Source: Polaribacter sp. L3A8
GTDB lineage: Bacteria > Bacteroidota > Bacteroidia > Flavobacteriales > Flavobacteriaceae
Direction of reading: 5' to 3'
Assembly: GCF_009796785.1 (NCBI RefSeq)
Contig: NZ_CP047026.1
Span: forward strand, 1,386,001-1,450,000
DNA length: 64,000 nt
The notes beneath the pieces were generated by a model, which was not told where the DNA came from, did not search any database, and worked only from the letters and a program-made list of their open reading frames with translations. Position numbers and translations under genes: made by a program. Shown in pieces: positions 8,621 to 18,389 of the stretch. Position 1 is the first letter of the stretch. Each line of letters opens with the position of its first letter.

Positions 8621-9238
8621 ATGAAAAAACTATTATTTATATGTTCTGTTTTTCTAATGATGATGTCTTGTAATTCGCAAGGTAAACGTCCTTTAATGGG
8701 TAAAACTGTTTATCAACAAGAATTAAATGCTAGTTATAAAGATGGCTCAAAATCACCTTTAAAAAAGAAAGATTTAAGAAATTTTAATGGTTTAGATTTT
8801 TTTACTGTTGATGCTACTTTTATTGTAAATGCAAAATTTACTAAAATAGAAAACGCTCCTACTTTTGAAATGGCAACCACTACAGACAGAAAACCATTGT
8901 ATAAAAAATATGGTTTGTTAAACTTTACACTAAATGGAGAAAAATGTGAATTAACCATTTATCAAAGTCAAGATGATTTGCGTGATGAAAAATACAAAGA
9001 CTATTTATTTTTGCCTTTTACAGATGATACTTCTGGCAATGAATCTTATGGAGGCGGACGTTATATGGACGTAATGAGCACAGACATTACAGCAAACAAC
9101 ACTGTAATGTTAAATTTTAACAACACCTACAACCCTTATTGTGCGTATAACGACAAGTATTCTTGTCCTTTAACACCTAGAAAAAATCATTTAAATGTAG
9201 AAGTAAAAGCGGGAATAAAAGCTTTTAAAAAACACTAA
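8621..9238 (+). CDS. DUF1684 domain lipoprotein
   Basis: This 205-aa protein has a lipobox (MMMSC, Cys17). It carries the DUF1684 signatures in order: GGGRYMD (144-150), LNFNNTYNPYCAY (164-176) and CPLTPRKNHL (182-191) near the C-terminus. These are the family's conserved arginine/aspartate and cysteine blocks. The function of DUF1684 is unknown. The protein is probably held on the periplasmic or outer face. It is a single gene, convergent with the MazG-like pair downstream. Confidence 0.85.
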   Translation: MKKLLFICSVFLMMMSCNSQGKRPLMGKTVYQQELNASYKDGSKSPLKKKDLRNFNGLDFFTVDATFIVNAKFTKIENAPTFEMATTTDRKPLYKKYGLLNFTLNGEKCELTIYQSQDDLRDEKYKDYLFLPFTDDTSGNESYGGGRYMDVMSTDITANNTVMLNFNNTYNPYCAYNDKYSCPLTPRKNHLNVEVKAGIKAFKKH

Positions 9239-9248
9239 AATAACAACA

Positions 9249-9494
9249 CTACATTTTTTTGTTGGTTATATAAAAACCATAAACAGCACTAAAAACAACC
9301 TTAAAACCAAAAAAGTTTTTCCATTTTCCATTTAAAAAATTGGTTTCTGCAACTTTAGTAAAGTCTCCTGAAAAAATATCGCTAAAACTAGCCATCAATA
9401 AAGAGACTATAGTAACGATTATAAAGAAAGGAATTGCAACTTTAGCAAAATTAACCCAAAAAAGAGGTTGCTTTATTTTTTCTAATACACTCAT
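9249..9494 (-). CDS. Small membrane protein, unknown
   Basis: This 81-aa protein has one clear TM segment (about residues 13-35, VNFAKVAIPFFIIVTIVSLLM) and a weaker second hydrophobic stretch near the C-terminus (FKVVFSAVYGFYI). Its ATG overlaps the stop of the upstream MazG-like gene by one base, so it is translationally coupled to it. I do not recognise a family. The coupling suggests a conserved but unstudied partner of the pyrophosphohydrolase, or simple operon packing. Confidence 0.7.
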   Translation of the reverse strand: MSVLEKIKQPLFWVNFAKVAIPFFIIVTIVSLLMASFSDIFSGDFTKVAETNFLNGKWKNFFGFKVVFSAVYGFYITNKKM

Positions 9495-9820
9495 TATTTT
9501 AATTTTTGATTGTTGTGATGACGATCGTGATCACGTTTTGTTTTAATATCTAATTTCTTTTCGAAAGCATCTTGCAAATTGATTCCTGTTTGGTTTGCCA
9601 AACATAAAACGACAAATAGTACATCTGCCAATTCTTCTCCTAAATCCTTGTTTTTATCAGATTCCTTTTCGCTTTGCTCCCCATAACGTCTTGCAATAAT
9701 ACGGGCAACCTCACCAACTTCTTCCGTTAATTGCGCCATGTTTGTTAGTTCATTAAAATAACGAACTCCATGAGCTTTAATCCAATCGTCTACTTGTTTT
9801 TGTGCGTTTTCTATATTCAT
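9494..9820 (-). CDS. MazG-like nucleotide pyrophosphohydrolase
   Basis: This 108-aa all-alpha protein has the MazG/dUTPase-2 metal-binding pattern: EEVGEVA at residues 33-39, then EELADVL at 62-68. That gives the ExxE...ExxD set that binds magnesium and hydrolyses (d)NTPs to NMPs and pyrophosphate. It is a single-domain form, about half the length of E. coli MazG. It probably cleans up unusual nucleotides in the cytoplasm. It is first in a two-gene unit with the small membrane protein. Confidence 0.88.
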   Translation of the reverse strand: MNIENAQKQVDDWIKAHGVRYFNELTNMAQLTEEVGEVARIIARRYGEQSEKESDKNKDLGEELADVLFVVLCLANQTGINLQDAFEKKLDIKTKRDHDRHHNNQKLK

Positions 9821-10037
9821 TTTACTAGTATTAATAGATTCAAAAAATTAAGATTTCAAAGATAAACGTTCTAAAGTAATTTAGTTTGTTTCTAATCATA
9901 AATTCTAATAACTTCGTAGGGATCAATAAAATTTACAAATCTAATAAATCTATCGATGAATTAGTTTTAATCAATTTTATTTATACCAAAATAAAATATG
10001 AAAATCAAATAAAGAAATACACAAGTAACAATTATAT

Positions 10038-10045
10038 TAATTTTG
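10038..10045 (+). promoter_or_regulatory. -7 box (TAATTTTG) of katG
   Basis: A TAnnTTTG match lies 30 bases before the katG ATG. No obvious OxyR-type operator could be identified by eye in the 255-bp upstream gap. Confidence 0.45.
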
Positions 10046-10069
10046 ACAGCAAGAAAACATAAAACCTAA

Positions 10070-12325
<2,256 letters not shown>

Positions 12326-12354
12326 GCAAACACAACTTACAATTATATAAAATA

Positions 12355-12391
12355 AAAACGGTTTTGATAGTAGCTATCAAAATCGTTTTTT
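12355..12391 (+). terminator. katG terminator
   Basis: The stem ACGGTTTTGATAG / CTATCAAAATCGT has one G-U pair, a TAG loop and a T6 tail, 30 bp after the katG stop. The A-run on its left lets it also stop the convergent PAP2 transcript. Confidence 0.85.
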
Positions 12392-12428
12392 ATGATGGTA
12401 AGTCAATTAAAATAAGATTAATTAACTT

Positions 12429-13289
12429 CTAAAAGTTCATTACAATACCAAAACTTTGTGGTGTAAATTGTATATCCCAAGCAATTTTTTTCTTTTGACC
12501 TTTGTCGTTATACTTCTGATCGTATTTTGTATCTAAATATCTATCGATTGCTTCTACAATAAAAATACTTAAAGCGGTAGAGAAAACAACATCAGAAACC
12601 CAGTGAAAACGATCTACAATTCTAGCAAAACCAGGTATTGAACCTACAGTATATAATCCTGCCTTTATCCAAGGGCTATCAAAATGTTTTGCAAGAATAT
12701 ATGCATTTGTAAAACCTAACATTACGTGACCAGAAGGAAAAGAATCATAATTAAAAACCCTGTCAAAATGTAAAGGATCAAAAGTTCCTTTACCAACATC
12801 TGCTTTCGGTCTTGCACGACCAACAATTCTTTTAGAAATCTGTTGTAACAATCCAGATGCAGATGCAGAAGAAATTAAAAGTACACCTGTTCTTCTTAAT
12901 TTTGGATTATCAGAAATTAAACCTGTTAAATAAACAGCTCCGGTTATCATAAAATTATTATTCGGACTTCCGTATTCATTACCGTAATCGACCAACCAAC
13001 GCGGTACATCTCCTCGCCAATTATTTGCCCAATTATCAATATGATCATCCACCAAATACAAAGCAGAAGTTCCTGCTGCCACATAGGCTAAATTGTTTAA
13101 TTGTTTTCCTTTCCAATGTAAAGGTCTGCTGTAAGCATACCCCATTCCGCCAGCCATATTACCTAAATCGTAGGTAAGTTTTTGCCATAAATCTCTATCC
13201 TTTTTAAGGTTTAGATTGATGGGTTTATTTTGAGAATACGTAAAACTATAAAAAAATAGTAATAGTGCAAATAATAATAGTTTCTTCAT
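12429..13289 (-). CDS. PAP2-family phosphatase, exported
   Basis: This 286-aa protein has a signal peptide (cleavage near YSQ, residue 20). All three PAP2 motifs are present: KRIVGRARP (153-161), PSGH (185-188) and ARIVDRFHWVSD (222-233, catalytic His229). It should remove phosphate from lipid phosphates such as undecaprenyl pyrophosphate or phosphatidic acid on the periplasmic side. Fewer membrane helices than in PgpB-type enzymes suggest an outer-membrane or soluble periplasmic form. The exact substrate is unknown. It is a single gene. Confidence 0.88.
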   Translation of the reverse strand: MKKLLLFALLLFFYSFTYSQNKPINLNLKKDRDLWQKLTYDLGNMAGGMGYAYSRPLHWKGKQLNNLAYVAAGTSALYLVDDHIDNWANNWRGDVPRWLVDYGNEYGSPNNNFMITGAVYLTGLISDNPKLRRTGVLLISSASASGLLQQISKRIVGRARPKADVGKGTFDPLHFDRVFNYDSFPSGHVMLGFTNAYILAKHFDSPWIKAGLYTVGSIPGFARIVDRFHWVSDVVFSTALSIFIVEAIDRYLDTKYDQKYNDKGQKKKIAWDIQFTPQSFGIVMNF

Positions 13290-13309
13290 TTTTCTTAAAA
13301 TTAAAGCGC

Positions 13310-13317
13310 CAAAGATA
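13310..13317 (-). promoter_or_regulatory. -7 box (TATCTTTG) of the PAP2 gene
   Basis: An exact TAnnTTTG match lies 20 bases upstream of the PAP2 ATG on the minus strand. Confidence 0.5.
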
Positions 13318-13507
13318 CTATTATCTTACATAAAATAATTTATTTATAAACCCAAAAAATAAAAACAGCGTTTAATAAATTTTAAAAACAAACAGACATT
13401 CGTGTAGGTAATACGTTCGTGTTTCAAAAAAACATCAAAAGAAATAATACAACTATTATCTTTTTTTTAATTAAGAATATCATAAATAACTAGCGTTATT
13501 ATAATGC

Positions 13508-13549
13508 AAAAAAGAGATTGAAAACTAACTTTAGCTTTCAATCTCTTTA
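13508..13549 (-). terminator. Terminator after the alpha/beta hydrolase gene
   Basis: AAAGAGATTGAAA and TTTCAATCTCTTT pair around a 12-base loop, with a T-run on the minus-strand side. It lies 26 bp past the stop of the hydrolase gene. Confidence 0.8.
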
Positions 13550-13574
13550 TATTTTATTCAATAAATCCTTTATT

Positions 13575-14348
13575 TTACTTTAAAAAAGTAGAAACTTCAT
13601 TGTAAAATTGTTTTGGATTTTCTGCATGTAACCAATGACCTGCTTTTTTAATTTCTACAATTTTAGAATTCGGAAAATGCGCTTCTATAATTGCTTCTTC
13701 ATCTTGGGTAATGTAATTAGAGTTTTCTCCTTTTAAAAACAAGGTATCTTTTTCAAAAACAGTAAAAGAAGGCAACGCCTCTCCTATTTCTATATTATTA
13801 TCGGTTAAAGATTCTAAATTGAATCTAAAAGCTAATTGTCCTTTTTCTTTCCAATACACATTTTTTAATAAAAACTGACGTACACCTAATTCTGGAATTA
13901 ACGTTGCTAGTTTTTTATCAACCTTACTTCTAGAATTTTCTACAGAAAAATCAATAGAATTTAAACCTGCTAAAATTGCATTATGATGTGGCTGATATTG
14001 TCTTGGAGAAATATCTACAATAATTAATTTATCAACCAAATTAGGATACGTAACAGCAAACAACATTGCTGTTTTTCCGCCCATAGAATGCCCTATAATA
14101 TGTACTTGCTCTAATTGGTAATGTTGTATGTAAGCGTATAGATCTTCAACTAAAACTTCATAATTAAATTCGTCTTCATGAAAACTACGTCCGTGATTTC
14201 TTTGATCAATTAAATGAACTTGATAATCTTCAGAAAACTGATTTCCTAAAGTTTTCCAGTTATCAGACATTCCAAAATAACCATGTAAAATTAACAACGG
14301 TTTTCCTTCTCCTTTTATGGTTGAATGTAATATTAAGTTATTTGACAT
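13575..14348 (-). CDS. Alpha/beta hydrolase, YbfF-like esterase
   Basis: This 257-aa cytoplasmic protein has the alpha/beta hydrolase plan. The oxyanion segment is LHGYFGMSDNW (21-31), the nucleophile Ser88 is in IIGHSMGGKTA, and His238 is in KKAGHWLHAENP near the C-terminus. DQRNHGRS is typical of the YbfF acyl-CoA/ester hydrolases. The substrate is unknown. It lies downstream of pdxJ, separated by a GTCGAGCGCAGTCGA-type repeat, so the two may share a transcript. Confidence 0.88.
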   Translation of the reverse strand: MSNNLILHSTIKGEGKPLLILHGYFGMSDNWKTLGNQFSEDYQVHLIDQRNHGRSFHEDEFNYEVLVEDLYAYIQHYQLEQVHIIGHSMGGKTAMLFAVTYPNLVDKLIIVDISPRQYQPHHNAILAGLNSIDFSVENSRSKVDKKLATLIPELGVRQFLLKNVYWKEKGQLAFRFNLESLTDNNIEIGEALPSFTVFEKDTLFLKGENSNYITQDEEAIIEAHFPNSKIVEIKKAGHWLHAENPKQFYNEVSTFLK

Positions 14349-14370
14349 TTTAGATTATTGGGTTTTGTCA

Positions 14371-14422
14371 GGTCGAGCGCAGTCGAAACCTAAATGAACC
14401 TCTCGACTGCGCTCGAGGAGAC
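14371..14422. repeat. REP-like inverted repeat (GTCGAGCGCAGTCGA), copy 1
   Basis: GGTCGAGCGCAGTCGAAACC and CCTCTCGACTGCGCTCGAGG face each other around a short spacer and can form one strong GC-rich hairpin in otherwise AT-rich DNA. A second copy is at 38060-38114. Both copies sit in the gap between two co-directional genes. This sequence type is widespread between genes in Flavobacteriia. Confidence 0.75.
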
Positions 14423-14443
14423 ATTTCTACTAAATATTGCCTA

Positions 14444-15157
14444 CTATTTTAGTCGATGTAAATACATATTTACAACATTTTCTAAACCTAAGTATAAGCT
14501 CTCTGCAATTAGCGCATGCCCAATAGAAACTTCAGCTAAATTAGGAATATTCTCCTTAAAAAACTTAATATTATCTAAGCTTAAATCGTGCCCAGCATTA
14601 ATTCCCAATCCTAATTTATCTGCTAAAACAGCAGCTTCTGTATAAGGTTTTATAGCATCAAAATTTCCTAAATCGAATTGTGTTGCAAAATCTTCTGTAT
14701 ACAATTCAACTCTATCAGCGCCTGTCTTAGCGGCAGCTTCAATTAACTTAGCATCCGTATCAATAAAAATTGACGTTCTAATTCCGTTTTGTTGAAACTC
14801 TTTAATTACCTCTTGTAAAAAAGATTGATGTGTAATTGTATCCCAACCTGCATTAGAGGTAATTGCATCTAAAGCATCTGGTACCAAAGTAACTTGCGTT
14901 GGCTTAACCTCTAACACCAAATCCATAAAAGATTTTATAGGATTTCCTTCAATATTATACTCTGTAGTAACAATATTTTTTAAATCTCTAGCATCTTGAT
15001 AACGGATATGTCTTTCATCTGGTCTTGGGTGAATTGTAATTCCCTGAGCACCAAACCCTTCAATATCGCTGGCAACTGTTAATAAATTAGGTACGTTTCC
15101 GCCACGAGAATTTCTTAAAGTTGCTATTTTATTAATATTTACACTTAACTTTGTCAT
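14444..15157 (-). CDS. pdxJ: Pyridoxine 5'-phosphate synthase PdxJ
   Basis: This 237-aa TIM barrel matches the family's full length. It shows [16 protein letters not shown] at the N-terminus (deoxyxylulose-phosphate/phosphate site) and [11 protein letters not shown] at 41-51 with the catalytic His43. GHDLSLDN and the C-terminal VSIGHALI phosphate loop are also present. It joins 3-amino-1-hydroxyacetone phosphate and deoxyxylulose 5-phosphate to give pyridoxine phosphate, in the cytoplasm. It starts divergently from the CBS/nadK unit. pdxJ next to nadK and the porG-bamA block is a recurring Bacteroidota order. Confidence 0.96.
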   Translation of the reverse strand: MTKLSVNINKIATLRNSRGGNVPNLLTVASDIEGFGAQGITIHPRPDERHIRYQDARDLKNIVTTEYNIEGNPIKSFMDLVLEVKPTQVTLVPDALDAITSNAGWDTITHQSFLQEVIKEFQQNGIRTSIFIDTDAKLIEAAAKTGADRVELYTEDFATQFDLGNFDAIKPYTEAAVLADKLGLGINAGHDLSLDNIKFFKENIPNLAEVSIGHALIAESLYLGLENVVNMYLHRLK

Positions 15158-15174
15158 TGTCTAAAATTAGGCTG

Positions 15175-15182
15175 CAAATATA
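15175..15182 (-). promoter_or_regulatory. -7 box (TATATTTG) of pdxJ
   Basis: An exact TAnnTTTG match lies 17 bases before the pdxJ ATG on the minus strand. The divergent CBS gene has a weaker match (TATATTCG) close to its start. Confidence 0.5.
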
Positions 15183-15217
15183 ATTTATTAAATCATTTTA
15201 TCCTATATTCGTAAAGC

Positions 15218-15877
15218 ATGAATATGAACGACTATATATTAAAAGAAATAACACCACTTCGCTTAAAAGATGCCGTAAAAAAGGCTCAAAAAGTGTTTAA
15301 AAACTACCCTATCACACATTTTCCTGTTATTGAGGACAACAAATTATTAGGTTCTTTTGCAGAAGATGACATACAAACCATAGAAAACAATGAAGAGGAA
15401 TTAGTTAAATCATCTCATTTATTAAATTCTTTTTTTGCGGATGATAAAGCAACTATTTTAGAATTGTTAAAGATTTTTGCTGATAATGACACCAATATTA
15501 TCCCTGTTTTAAATGAACAAAAAGAGTATGTTGGCTATTTTGATTTGCGTGATGTTTTAGACGTTTTTTCTACAAGTCCTTTTATGATTGAAGAAAGCGA
15601 GACTATAATCATAGAAAAACTTAATAATGATTATTCTATGAGTCAGGTGGTTCAAATTATTGAAGCAAGTGGCGGCAAATTATTAGGCTTGTATATTTCA
15701 GAAAAAAAAGCAGATACAATTCAAATTACAGTGAAAGTAATTTCTGATGAAATAAACGAAATAATGCAAACTCTTAGAAGATATGATTATAAAATTATAT
15801 CTATGCACGAAAATGATATTTATCTAGAAGATTTAAAGAGTAGGTCTGAATATTTACAAAAATATCTAGAAATGTAA
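15218..15877 (+). CDS. CBS-domain protein
   Basis: This 219-aa cytoplasmic protein has two CBS-like repeats (about residues 1-60 and 65-120; NDYILKEITPLRLKDAV... and HLLNSFFADDKATILELLKIF). A C-terminal ACT-like segment follows (about 140-200; SGGKLLGLYISEKKADTIQITVK). Such pairs usually sense adenine nucleotides. It is followed by nadK with 36 bp between them, so it may sense the adenylate or NAD state, but this is inference. Two in-frame ATGs (15218 and 15224) are possible starts. Confidence 0.8.
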   Translation: MNMNDYILKEITPLRLKDAVKKAQKVFKNYPITHFPVIEDNKLLGSFAEDDIQTIENNEEELVKSSHLLNSFFADDKATILELLKIFADNDTNIIPVLNEQKEYVGYFDLRDVLDVFSTSPFMIEESETIIIEKLNNDYSMSQVVQIIEASGGKLLGLYISEKKADTIQITVKVISDEINEIMQTLRRYDYKIISMHENDIYLEDLKSRSEYLQKYLEM

Positions 15878-15913
15878 TCCTTTAAAAGGAGCATATACTT
15901 AAAAAACAAAAAA

Positions 15914-16813
15914 GTGAAAAAAGCAGCAATTTACGGTCAATCTTATGCCATTTCATCAGATAAAGAAATTAAAACTTTATTACACGTTTTAGAAAAAAAT
16001 AAGGTTGATTTCTATATTGAACAGGAGTTTTATACTCTTTTAACAGAAAGTAATGTTTTAGAAGATGTTTATAAATCTTTTGCATGTTTTAACGATTTAG
16101 ACAGTTCTTTCGATATTATGTTTACCCTTGGTGGTGATGGAACCTTTTTACGATCTGTTACACACATTAGAAATTTAGACATCCCTATTTTAGGAATAAA
16201 TACGGGGAGACTAGGTTTTTTAGCGATTGTGTCTAAAGATCTTATTGAAGAAAGTATTAAATTAGTAATTAAGGGTGACTATACAATTCAAGAAAGAACC
16301 CTTGTTTCTATAAGAACAGAGCCAAAAACTAAAGATTTTACAGAGCTTAACTTTGCCTTAAACGAAGTTACCATTGCTAAGAAAAACACCACTTCTATGA
16401 TTGGTGTAAAAACATATTTAAATGGCGAATATCTTACAAACTATTGGGCAGATGGCTTAATAATTTCTACTCCAACAGGCTCTACAGGCTATTCTTTAAG
16501 TTGTAACGGCCCCGTAATTTTACCCGATTCTAAAAATTTAGTGATTACTCCTATTGCCCCGCATAATTTAAATGCAAGACCCATGGTAATATCTGACGAA
16601 ACTAAAGTAGAGTTAAAAGTAGATTCTAGAGAAAAGAGCTTTTTAATATCATTAGATTCTAGAGTTTCTAGTGTACCAAATAACACTAAAATTTTTATAG
16701 AAAAAACAGACTTCACTATAAAAAGTATTTTACCAAAAAATCAATCTTTTTTAAAGACATTAAGAAGTAAACTATTGTGGGGAGAAGACATTAGAAACAA
16801 AACAAATGTTTAA
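15914..16813 (+). CDS. nadK: NAD kinase
   Basis: This 299-aa protein starts at GTG; an AAGGAG sits upstream but farther than usual. It has the NAD-kinase motifs GGDGTFL (73-79), INTGRLGFL (95-103) and the DG...STPTGSTGYSLS block (180-196). It phosphorylates NAD to NADP in the cytoplasm using ATP. The length is typical. It lies between the CBS gene and porG, which has its own promoter. Confidence 0.96.
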   Translation: MKKAAIYGQSYAISSDKEIKTLLHVLEKNKVDFYIEQEFYTLLTESNVLEDVYKSFACFNDLDSSFDIMFTLGGDGTFLRSVTHIRNLDIPILGINTGRLGFLAIVSKDLIEESIKLVIKGDYTIQERTLVSIRTEPKTKDFTELNFALNEVTIAKKNTTSMIGVKTYLNGEYLTNYWADGLIISTPTGSTGYSLSCNGPVILPDSKNLVITPIAPHNLNARPMVISDETKVELKVDSREKSFLISLDSRVSSVPNNTKIFIEKTDFTIKSILPKNQSFLKTLRSKLLWGEDIRNKTNV

Positions 16814-16895
16814 CGTACTGCTTACAATATTTCTTTAAAAAAGTAGTTATTCAAAAAAGACTATATATAAACTTTATAAAGCAATTTGAAATCTC

Positions 16896-16903
16896 TATAT
16901 TTG
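16896..16903 (+). promoter_or_regulatory. -7 box (TATATTTG) of the porG-uppS-bamA block
   Basis: TATATTTG lies 15 bases before the porG ATG at 16919. Its position rules out an upstream TTG start for porG, which would begin before this promoter. Confidence 0.55.
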
Positions 16904-16918
16904 CCCACTATTTTTAGA

Positions 16919-17632
16919 ATGAAAAAAAGAATCTTATTTTTTGTATTTGTGAGTTTCACCTCTATATTCTTGGGGCAGCTTCACGAAGTAGGCCTCTCTT
17001 TAGGAGGAACAAACTATGTTGGAGACATTGGTAAAAACTACTATTTCTCGCCAAATAAACCTGCTGGAGCCTTGTTTTACAAATACAATTGGAACCCTAG
17101 AATTGCATTAAGAGCAACATACAGCTACTTACCTATCTCTGGAGATGATGCAAATGCAGATATTGGATATAGAAAAGACAGAGACTTACATTTCTCTAAC
17201 ACGATTAATGAACTAGCTGTTGGTTTAGAATTTAATTTTTATGAATATGAATTATCCTCAGATGATAAAACATGGACACCTTACCTACTTCTAGAATTAG
17301 CTTCATTTAATTACAACTCAGCAGAAGAGAACCCTGCAACCCCTGGTGAATATAGAAACACAAACAAAACTTCGTATGCAATACCTTTTGGTATTGGATA
17401 TAAGTCTAAATTATACGGTACTTTAGCATTTGCTATAGAAGCAAAATTTAGATACACCTTTAAAGATGATTTAGATGGTGAGTTTTACGATTCTACAAAC
17501 AACATGCCAACAGGTTTAAGCGATATTGACAGAAGAAATTTAAAAGGAGACGGAAATGACTGGTATATGTTTACTGGAGTTTCTTTAATTTATACTTTTG
17601 GAAGACCAGCTTGTTATACTAACGGATTATAA
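16919..17632 (+). CDS. porG: PorG-like outer-membrane beta-barrel protein (DUF6089), type IX secretion
   Basis: I start this 237-aa protein at the ATG giving MKKRILFFVFVSFTSIFLGQ, a clean signal peptide; the frame is open further upstream only from a TTG. The mature part alternates polar and hydrophobic residues as a small beta-barrel and ends in a short Cys-containing tail (RPACYTNGL). DUF6089 proteins encoded directly before uppS and bamA correspond to PorG, the outer-membrane partner of the PorK/PorN ring of the type IX secretion system. The order porG-uppS-bamA-skp-skp is the same as described for Porphyromonas gingivalis. Assignment by context plus sequence type. Confidence 0.82.
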   Translation: MKKRILFFVFVSFTSIFLGQLHEVGLSLGGTNYVGDIGKNYYFSPNKPAGALFYKYNWNPRIALRATYSYLPISGDDANADIGYRKDRDLHFSNTINELAVGLEFNFYEYELSSDDKTWTPYLLLELASFNYNSAEENPATPGEYRNTNKTSYAIPFGIGYKSKLYGTLAFAIEAKFRYTFKDDLDGEFYDSTNNMPTGLSDIDRRNLKGDGNDWYMFTGVSLIYTFGRPACYTNGL

Positions 17633-17638
17633 AAAACT

Positions 17639-18382
17639 ATGGATAAAAAATTACTTATCGACTTACAAAGAACGCCTAAACATGTTGCCATTATAATGGA
17701 TGGTAATGGTCGTTGGGCCAAAGGTAAAGGGATGAATAGAATTTTTGGTCATAGAAACGCCTTAACAGCTGTAAGAGAATCTGTAAGTGCAGCTTCTCAA
17801 ATAAATGTTGAAGCAATTACTTTATATGCTTTTTCTACAGAAAACTGGAACCGTCCTAAATTAGAAGTAGATGCTTTAATGAGTTTACTTATTAATTCAT
17901 TAAAAAAAGAATTACCTGGTTTTCTAAAAAACGGAGTAAGAGTAAATGCGATAGGTCTAATTAGTAGCTTACCAAAAAAAGCACAAAGTGTTTTGGCCGA
18001 TGTTATTTCTCAAACAAAAAACAATACAGATATCGTTTTAACTTTTGCTTTAAGCTACGGTTCTAGAGAAGAAATTGTTAACACTATTAAAAACATATCC
18101 AAAAAAGTTGTTAATAATGAGCTAAATATTGAAGAAATTGATGAAAATACTATAAATAACCATTTATATACGTTTAATTTGCCCGACGTTGACTTAATGA
18201 TAAGAACTAGTGGAGAACAACGCATTAGTAATTTCTTATTATGGCAAATGGCATATGCCGAATTATATTTTACAGATATACTTTGGCCAGATTTTAGAGA
18301 AGAGCATTTTTACGATGCAATCATAGATTATCAGAATAGAGAACGAAGATTTGGAAAAACAAGCGAACAAATTACAGAATAA
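17639..18382 (+). CDS. uppS: Isoprenyl transferase (undecaprenyl diphosphate synthase)
   Basis: This 247-aa cis-prenyltransferase has AIIMDGNGRWAKGKG (17-31, catalytic Asp21) and the C-terminal RTSGEQRISNF...YAELYF block (189-211). It condenses isopentenyl diphosphates onto farnesyl diphosphate to make the lipid carrier for peptidoglycan and other surface polymers, at the inner face of the membrane. It sits 6 bp after porG and ends 7 bp before bamA, so the three genes form one unit. Confidence 0.96.
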   Translation: MDKKLLIDLQRTPKHVAIIMDGNGRWAKGKGMNRIFGHRNALTAVRESVSAASQINVEAITLYAFSTENWNRPKLEVDALMSLLINSLKKELPGFLKNGVRVNAIGLISSLPKKAQSVLADVISQTKNNTDIVLTFALSYGSREEIVNTIKNISKKVVNNELNIEEIDENTINNHLYTFNLPDVDLMIRTSGEQRISNFLLWQMAYAELYFTDILWPDFREEHFYDAIIDYQNRERRFGKTSEQITE

Positions 18383-18389
18383 ATTTTTT

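Noticed and set aside
18351..18389. Earlier BamA start inside uppS
   Set aside because: It would place 13 charged residues before a perfect signal peptide.
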